A stretch of DNA of 64,000 nt. Origin: CAVQGM01 sp963712065. Lineage in GTDB: Bacteria > Actinomycetota > Acidimicrobiia > Acidimicrobiales > Acidimicrobilacustridaceae. The position numbers were made by a program, and so were the translations under genes. Each line of letters opens with the position of its first letter. Position 1 is the first letter of the stretch. The notes beneath the pieces were generated by a model. It had not been told where the DNA came from. It saw only the letters and a program-made list of their open reading frames with translations, and did not search any database. Of this stretch, positions 59,309-64,000 are shown piece by piece. Location of the stretch: contig CAVQGM010000001.1 of assembly GCA_963712065.1 (NCBI GenBank), positions 930,001 to 994,000 of the forward strand, read 5' to 3'.

Positions 59309-59914
59309 ATGGCCACCATCGAGCGCGTGATCACGAGCGGCACCTTCTCCATCGACGGGGAGGACTTCGCCGTCGACAACAACATCTGGCTGGTCGGCGA
59401 CGATCGGGAGGTCCTCGTCATCGACGCCGCCCACGACCCCGGGCCCATCGTCGGCGCCATCGGCGACCGCCGGGTCGTGGCCATCGTGTGCACCCACGGC
59501 CACAACGACCACATCAACGCCGCCGTGGCCCTCGCCGACGCGGTGGGCGCACCGGTGTGGTTGCACCCCGACGACCGCATGCTGTGGGACGCCGTCCACC
59601 CCGACCGGCCCCCCGAGGCCGGCCTCGCCGACGGCCAACTCGTCGCCGTCGCCGGGACCTCGCTCGAGGTGCGCCACACCCCCGGTCACAGCCCGGGCGG
59701 CTGTTGCCTCTACGACGCCGAGGACGGGGTGCTGTTCTCGGGTGACACGCTGTTCAACGGTGGGCCCGGTGCCACCGGCCGATCGTTCTCCGATCGGGAC
59801 GTGCTCGTGGGCGCCATCCGCGACCGCCTGCTGGGTCTTCCCGGTGAGACGGTGGTGCACACCGGTCACGGCGAGGACACGACGATCGCCGCCGAGATCC
59901 CCAACGTTCCCTGA
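59309..59914 (+). CDS. MBL-fold hydrolase of the mycothiol/formaldehyde pathway
   Basis: 201-aa compact metallo-beta-lactamase-fold protein: CTHGHNDHINAAV, HTPGHSPGGCCLY, LFSGDTLFNGGPGATGR and TGHGEDTTI give the full zinc ligand set. The size and motifs match glyoxalase-II-like hydrolases. 14 bp downstream of mscR, as in mycobacteria (Rv2259-Rv2260), so it probably hydrolyses S-formyl-mycothiol; that activity is inferred from context. Confidence 0.88.
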   Translation: MATIERVITSGTFSIDGEDFAVDNNIWLVGDDREVLVIDAAHDPGPIVGAIGDRRVVAIVCTHGHNDHINAAVALADAVGAPVWLHPDDRMLWDAVHPDRPPEAGLADGQLVAVAGTSLEVRHTPGHSPGGCCLYDAEDGVLFSGDTLFNGGPGATGRSFSDRDVLVGAIRDRLLGLPGETVVHTGHGEDTTIAAEIPNVP

Positions 59915-59932
59915 CCGCCGCCCCAGATGGTC

Positions 59933-60056
59933 GAACTGGTTGCGGGTTCCGCCACACCGAGCTGCCAGGTCCGCAACCAGTTCAGAGATGGGTCCCCATC
60001 GACGGCCAACTGGTTGTCAGGTCCGCCACCGGTGAACCCGGTTCCCGCAACCGGTT
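59933..60056. repeat. Tandem imperfect palindromic repeats
   Basis: A perfect 13-bp inverted repeat (GAACTGGTTGCGG at 59933-59945, complement at 59971-59983, 25-nt loop), followed by a related unit (AACTGGTTG at 60008-60016, CAACCGGTT at 60048-60056). Both units share an internal GG(T)TCCGCCAC. They lie between the convergent MBL and asd genes and may act as terminator or as an interspersed element. Confidence 0.7.
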
Positions 60057-60090
60057 CGGGCCCGAGACGTGCCGTGTCGGGCGACCCGGG

Positions 60091-61119
60091 TCAGCGGTCG
60101 CGACGCTCGAGGAGCGCCTCGGCGATCTGCACGGCGTTGAGGGCCGCCCCCTTGCGGAGGTTGTCGCCACTGACGAACAGCGACAGCCCGTGCTCGCGGG
60201 TGGGATCGCGGCGGATGCGGCCCACGTAGGTGGGGTCGGCCCCGGCGGCGTGCAGCGGCGTCGGCACGTCGACCAGCTCGACCCCGGGAGCCTTGAAGAG
60301 CAGCCGACGGGCGTGCTCGGGCGTGAGCTCGGAGGTGAAGCCGGCGCTGATCGACAGCGAGTGGCCGGTGTAGACGGGTACCCGCACGCACGTGGCGGCC
60401 ACCGCCAGGTCGGGCAGCTCGAGGATCTTGCGGCTCTCGTTGCGGAGCTTCTGCTCCTCGTCGGTCTCGGCCAGGCCGTCGTCGACCAGCTTGCCGGCGA
60501 ACGGGATGACGTTGTAGGCGATGGGCTCGGGGAAGGCGTGGGGGTCGGGGTAGTCGACGGCCTTGCCCGACATGGCGAGGGCCGGCGCGCCGTCGCCCAC
60601 CTTGCGGATCTGGTCGTCGAGCTCGGCGGTGCCGGCCAGCCCGGCCCCCGAGACGGCCTGGTAGGTGCTCACCACCAGTGAGCGGAGGCCGGCCTCGACG
60701 TCGAGCGGCTTGAGCACCGGCATGGCAACCATCGTCGTGCAGTTGGGGTTGGCGACGATGTTCTTGGGGATGCGGTCCAGGGCATGGGCGTTGACCTCGG
60801 GCACGACCAGCGGGACCTCGGGATCCATCCGCCACGCCGACGAGTTGTCGACGACGACGGCTCCGGCCTCGGCGACTCGGGGCGCCAGCTCGCGTGACGT
60901 GGTGCCACCCGCCGACATCAGCACCAGGTCGAGGTCGCCGTAGTCGGCGGTCGCCGCGTCCTCGACCTCGACCTCGCCGTCGGCCCACGGCAGCCGACGC
61001 CCCGCGCTGCGGCTCGACGCGAACAGGCGGAGCGCGTCGACGGGGAACTGGCGCTCGGCGAGCACGGCGCGCATGACACCACCGACCTGGCCGGTTGCAC
61101 CGACGATTCCGATTCGCAT
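60091..61119 (-). CDS. asd: aspartate-semialdehyde dehydrogenase
   Basis: 342-aa NADPH enzyme of the lysine/threonine/methionine/diaminopimelate pathway. MRIGIVGATGQVGGVMRAVL (cofactor), LMSAGGTTSRELAP, DNSSAWRMDPEVPLVVPEVN, catalytic Cys in IVANPNCTTMVAMP, and the active-site His in SISAGFTSELTPEHAR region are seen. Normal length for the Gram-positive type. Downstream of lysC with its own leaderless-type promoter. Confidence 0.95.
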   Translation of the reverse strand: MRIGIVGATGQVGGVMRAVLAERQFPVDALRLFASSRSAGRRLPWADGEVEVEDAATADYGDLDLVLMSAGGTTSRELAPRVAEAGAVVVDNSSAWRMDPEVPLVVPEVNAHALDRIPKNIVANPNCTTMVAMPVLKPLDVEAGLRSLVVSTYQAVSGAGLAGTAELDDQIRKVGDGAPALAMSGKAVDYPDPHAFPEPIAYNVIPFAGKLVDDGLAETDEEQKLRNESRKILELPDLAVAATCVRVPVYTGHSLSISAGFTSELTPEHARRLLFKAPGVELVDVPTPLHAAGADPTYVGRIRRDPTREHGLSLFVSGDNLRKGAALNAVQIAEALLERRDR

Positions 61120-61126
61120 GGCAGAG

Positions 61127-61132
61127 ACGCTA
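61127..61132 (-). promoter_or_regulatory. -10 element, leaderless type (asd)
   Basis: TAGCGT on the minus strand ends 7 nt before the ATG at 61119. Confidence 0.5.
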
Positions 61133-61181
61133 TCGGGGTCGACCTGGCCGGAGCGACCGGGTATCGGCCCCTCGGGACGGC

Positions 61182-62427
61182 TCAGTCGACGTAGGCGGGG
61201 CCCTCGTGCAGGTGGAACGCCTCGTGCAGGGCCTGGACCGCCTGCTCGACCTGGGCCTCGTCGACCACGCAGCTGATCCGGATCGCCGACGTGGAGATCA
61301 TCTCGATGTTGATCCCCTCCTCGGCGAGGGTCTCGAACACGGTGGCCGCCACACCGGGGTGGGTCTTCATGCCGGCGCCGATGACGCTGACCCGGGCGAT
61401 CGCCCCGTCGGCCTGCACGCCCGCGGCCCCGACCGTGGGCGCCTCGGCGCGACACACCTGCTCGGCGCGGGCCGCGTCACGCTGGGGCACGGTGAAGGAG
61501 ATGTCGGTCACGCCGTGCTCCGAGGTGTTCTGCACGATGAGGTCGACGTTGATGCCCTCCCCGGCCAGGGCCCGGAACACCTGTCCGGCGACACCGGGCC
61601 GGTCGGGCACGCCCGTGAGCGTGATCTTGGCCTCGTCGGTGTCGTGGGTGACGGCCGAGATGATGGCCTGCTCCATGTCGTCCTCCTCGATCATGACCAG
61701 CGTGCCCGGCTCCCAGGTGAAGGCGGAGCGCACGTGCAGGTCGACGCCGTGCGTGCGGGCGTACTCCACGGATCGCATGGCCGGCTTGGGGCACCCGTTG
61801 GCGGTCATCTCCAGCAGCTCGTCGAACGAGATGCGGTCCATCTTCCGGGCGTCGGGCACCACCCGGGGATCACTCGTGAACACGCCGGACACGTCGGTGT
61901 AGAGCTCGCACAGGTCGGCACCGAGGGCGTGGGCCAACGCCACCGCGGTGGTGTCGGAGCCACCCCGCCCGAGGAACGTGACGTCCTTGGCGGTGCTCAC
62001 CCCCTGCGCGCCGCCGACCACCGGGACGATCCCCCGCTCGACCGCGGCACGGACCCGGTCGGGCCGGACGTCGAGGATCTTGGCGTTGGTGTGGGTCGTG
62101 TCGGTGATGAAGCCGGACTGGCTGCCCGTGAAGGACTCGGCCGGGACGCCGACGTCGTGCAGGGCCATGCACAGCAGGGCCATGGCCTTGCGCTCACCGG
62201 CGGTGATCAGCATGTCCATCTCGCGGCCCGGGCGGGTCGACGACACGTCGGAGGCGAGCCGGAGCAGCTCGTCGGTCTCCTTGCCCATCGCGCTCGATGA
62301 CCACCACGGCCCGGTCGCCACGACGGACCGAACGGGCGACGTGGTCGGCGACGGCCCGGATGCGCTCGGGGTCGGCGACCGAGGTGCCCCCGAACTTCTG
62401 CACGACGAGGCGACCGGCGGGAGGCAT
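61182..62427 (-). pseudogene. lysC: aspartate kinase with one-base frameshift
   Basis: First enzyme of the aspartate pathway, feedback-regulated by lysine/threonine through ACT domains. The N-terminal frame gives LVVQKFGGTSVADPERIRAVADHV and VVVI; the remainder, in another frame, starts SAMGKETDELLRLASDV and runs through SGVFTSDPRVVPDARK to two ACT domains and the C-terminus. The surplus base is at about 62295 (ATC-G-AGC). The 1,246-nt span is one base over a multiple of three; corrected, it encodes a normal 414 aa. For an essential enzyme a sequencing error is more likely than inactivation. Confidence 0.85.
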
Positions 62428-62434
62428 CCGGGGA

Positions 62435-62440
62435 AGGCTA
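62435..62440 (-). promoter_or_regulatory. -10 element, leaderless type (lysC)
   Basis: TAGCCT on the minus strand ends 7 nt before the ATG at 62427. Confidence 0.5.
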
Positions 62441-62480
62441 ACGGGGACCGCCACGCGCGCACCACGCCGGCGCGGGCCGG

Positions 62481-62486
62481 TAGCGT
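62481..62486 (+). promoter_or_regulatory. -10 element, leaderless type (cyclophilin-like gene)
   Basis: TAGCGT ends 9 nt before the ATG at 62496. Confidence 0.4.
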
Positions 62487-62495
62487 CACGGGGCC

Positions 62496-63359
62496 ATGGC
62501 CCGACCGCCCACCCAGCGAGAGCGCGAGCGCGCCCGGCAGCGGGCCCGCGACGAGGCCCGCCAGGCCGCTGCCGACGCCCGGCGGAGCCGTCGACGCACC
62601 CTCGCCGCCGTGGGCGTCGTGCTGCTGCTCGCCCTCGTCGCCGGCATCGCCGGTGCACTCACCGGCGGCGGCGACGAGGTGGCGACCACCTCGGCCACTG
62701 CGCCGGCGTCGACCACCACCACGCTGCCGGCCACCAGCGGGATCGAGCTCCCCCGGGTGCCGCTGGGCGAGACCATCACCGGCGAGACCCCCTGCCCGGC
62801 CGAGGACGGCTCGTCGCCCAGGACGACGAGCTTCGCCGGGCCACCGCCCACCTGCATCGACCCGACCCGCTTCTACGAGGCGGTGATCACCACGACCAAG
62901 GGCGAGATCGTGCTCCAGCTCAACCCGGGCACCGCGCCCGGAGCGGTCAACAACTTCGTCGTGCTGTCGCTCTACGGCTACTACGACGGGCAGCCGGTCA
63001 CGGCGGTGATCCCCCGCCAGGCGATGGTGTTCGCCGGGAGCTTCGACAACCCGGACGCGGTGGCGACGCCCGGCTACACGCTGCCCGACGAGTTCCCCGA
63101 GGGCGGGCAGATCTTCACTCCCGGGGTCATCGCCATGATCCCGAAGAACGGCGAGCCCGACTCGATCGACGCCGCGTTCCTCATCGCCACCTTCGAGGAC
63201 GCTCCCGGACTTCCCCAGAACCTCACGCAGTTCGGGATCATGCTCGACGGCGCCCAGACGCTGGCCGCCGTCAACCGCGTCGGCACCGAGAGCGGCGCTC
63301 CCACCGAGGTCGTGACCATCGAAGCGATCCGGATCACGCCGTCGGTCCCGATCGACTAG
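62496..63359 (+). CDS. membrane-anchored cyclophilin-type peptidyl-prolyl isomerase
   Basis: 287 aa: a highly basic cytoplasmic N-terminus with coiled-coil character (RERERARQRARDEARQAAADARR), one span (about residues 36-55), a Thr/Ser-rich linker, then a cyclophilin domain (TTKGEIVLQLNPGTAPGAVNNFVVLSLYGYYDG). Several consensus active-site residues are altered (AMVFAGSF for the usual FMIQGGD), so activity is uncertain. Extracytoplasmic folding role expected. Confidence 0.82.
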   Translation: MARPPTQRERERARQRARDEARQAAADARRSRRRTLAAVGVVLLLALVAGIAGALTGGGDEVATTSATAPASTTTTLPATSGIELPRVPLGETITGETPCPAEDGSSPRTTSFAGPPPTCIDPTRFYEAVITTTKGEIVLQLNPGTAPGAVNNFVVLSLYGYYDGQPVTAVIPRQAMVFAGSFDNPDAVATPGYTLPDEFPEGGQIFTPGVIAMIPKNGEPDSIDAAFLIATFEDAPGLPQNLTQFGIMLDGAQTLAAVNRVGTESGAPTEVVTIEAIRITPSVPID

Positions 63360-63397
63360 GTCGGCGAGGCCGCTCGCGACGGCCACGGCCGGCGCGC

Positions 63398-63403
63398 TAG
63401 CGT
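63398..63403 (+). promoter_or_regulatory. -10 element, leaderless type (FKBP gene)
   Basis: TAGCGT ends 9 nt before the ATG at 63413. Confidence 0.4.
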
Positions 63404-63412
63404 GCGCCGCCG

Positions 63413-64000
63413 ATGGGGACGGAGAAGCGAGAGCGACAGAAGGCCGGACGCCAGCAACGGGTCGAGGCCGCTCAACAGGCCCAGAAGCAGGCGGAGAACC
63501 GCCGCCGGATCCTGCTCGTCGTGGGGCTGGCCGCGTTCGTCGGGGTCCTGGTGGCGGTCCTCGCCCTCCTGAACCGGGGCGACGACGACGAGTCGGCCTC
63601 GGCCTCGTCGACCACCACCGTCGACCCGACGGCCACCGTCGCCCCCCTCGAGTCGGCGGCCGGCAAGGACTGCGTCGCGCTCGCCGACCCGCTCCCCGAG
63701 GGTGCTCCCGACGTGCCCATCACCCCCGGACCGCCCCCGACCGAGCTCGTCGTCGAGGACCTCGTCGTGGGCACCGGCGAGCCCGTCCCCGCCGGCGCGA
63801 CGGTCGACATGCACTACATCGGTGTCTCCTGCTCGACCGGGAAGATCTTCGACTCCTCCTGGTCGCGCGGCGAGCCGCTGAACATCTCGCTCGATCAGGT
63901 CATCCAGGGCTGGTCCGAGGGCGTGCCGGGCATGCAGGTGGGGGGCCGGCGCCTCCTGATCATCCCGCCCGAGCTCGGCTACGGCTCCCAGGGCGGCGGT
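63413..64000 (+). CDS. membrane-anchored FKBP-type peptidyl-prolyl isomerase, 3' end outside window
   Basis: 196 codons are visible and the frame is open to the window end. Layout parallels the gene before it: basic Gln/Arg-rich N-terminus (EKRERQKAGRQQRVEAAQQAQ), one span (about residues 34-53), a Ser/Thr-rich linker, and an FKBP domain with GATVDMHYIGVSCSTGKIFDSSW, QVIQGWSEGVPGMQVGGRRLLIIPPELGYG. Only the last strands of the FKBP fold are missing. Confidence 0.9.
   Translation, partial: MGTEKRERQKAGRQQRVEAAQQAQKQAENRRRILLVVGLAAFVGVLVAVLALLNRGDDDESASASSTTTVDPTATVAPLESAAGKDCVALADPLPEGAPDVPITPGPPPTELVVEDLVVGTGEPVPAGATVDMHYIGVSCSTGKIFDSSWSRGEPLNISLDQVIQGWSEGVPGMQVGGRRLLIIPPELGYGSQGGG

Noticed and set aside
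61182..63386. A 734-residue frame apparently fusing a long N-terminus to aspartate kinase
   Set aside because: The N-terminal half is the complement of the cyclophilin-like gene; the true N-terminus of the kinase is in another frame starting at 62427.

Overview
This is a very GC-rich (roughly 70% or more) bacterial chromosome segment. Short intergenic gaps, ATGA/GTGA stop-start overlaps, mycothiol genes (mshA, an mscR-like dehydrogenase with its MBL partner), a WhiB regulator, an RsiG-type anti-sigma factor and DosR/DosS homologues all point to Actinomycetota. The gene mix suggests the Acidimicrobiia side rather than mycobacteria or streptomycetes; that placement is inference. I see no prophage, insertion sequence, CRISPR array or rRNA operon.

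Layout. 1-1.5 kb: ABC exporter. 1.5-4.6 kb (minus): MFS, proC, a SAM-hydrolase family protein and a 29-aa micro-ORF. 4.7-8.7 kb (minus): YbjN protein, mshA, XRE regulator, RsiG-like c-di-GMP-responsive anti-sigma factor, a membrane protein and a MoaD-like protein. 8.7-10 kb: phosphatase and YgjP-type peptidase. 10-15.7 kb (minus): a tightly coupled six-gene envelope/glycan-type operon. 15.7-20 kb: an oxidoreductase, then a plastic locus with a 67-bp direct repeat at tRNA-Lys, a lipoprotein gene, a decayed antitoxin/Doc module, a 5'-truncated ABC ATPase and its intact permease. 20-25 kb: small proteins, a frameshifted arfB, and DsbB plus a TlpA-like thioredoxin. 25.3-37.5 kb: a dormancy/hypoxia island resembling the mycobacterial DosR regulon. 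37.5-47 kb: housekeeping genes (ligase, dut, orn, ALDH, MBL, NUDIX). 47-50 kb: selA-selB. 50-54 kb: whiB, NfeD-like gene and two ArsA-type ATPases. 54-58 kb: STAS and receiver proteins, tRNA-Pro and a fused receiver/TrxR-like protein. 58-60 kb: mycothiol-linked formaldehyde oxidation. 60-62.4 kb: asd and a frameshifted lysC. 62.5-64 kb: two membrane-anchored peptidyl-prolyl isomerases, the last cut by the window edge.

The most coherent system is the dormancy island. A divergent pair encodes a 217-aa DosR homologue and a short single-GAF sensor kinase that keeps the DosS/DosT haem histidine. Around it lie universal stress proteins, a P-type ATPase, a long HPF/RaiA ribosome-hibernation factor, two PNPOx-like flavoproteins, an APH-AAA kinase and a multicopper oxidase preceded by a near-consensus DosR box. 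Other regulatory layers are c-di-GMP (RsiG-like protein; orn clears linear dinucleotides), partner switching (STAS and HATPase proteins) and WhiB.

At the scale of the whole window, many transcription units have a TAnnnT -10 hexamer ending 6-9 nt before the start codon and no Shine-Dalgarno, the signature of leaderless mRNAs. Two conserved genes (arfB, lysC) each carry exactly one surplus base, which should be checked as assembly errors before being read as biology.
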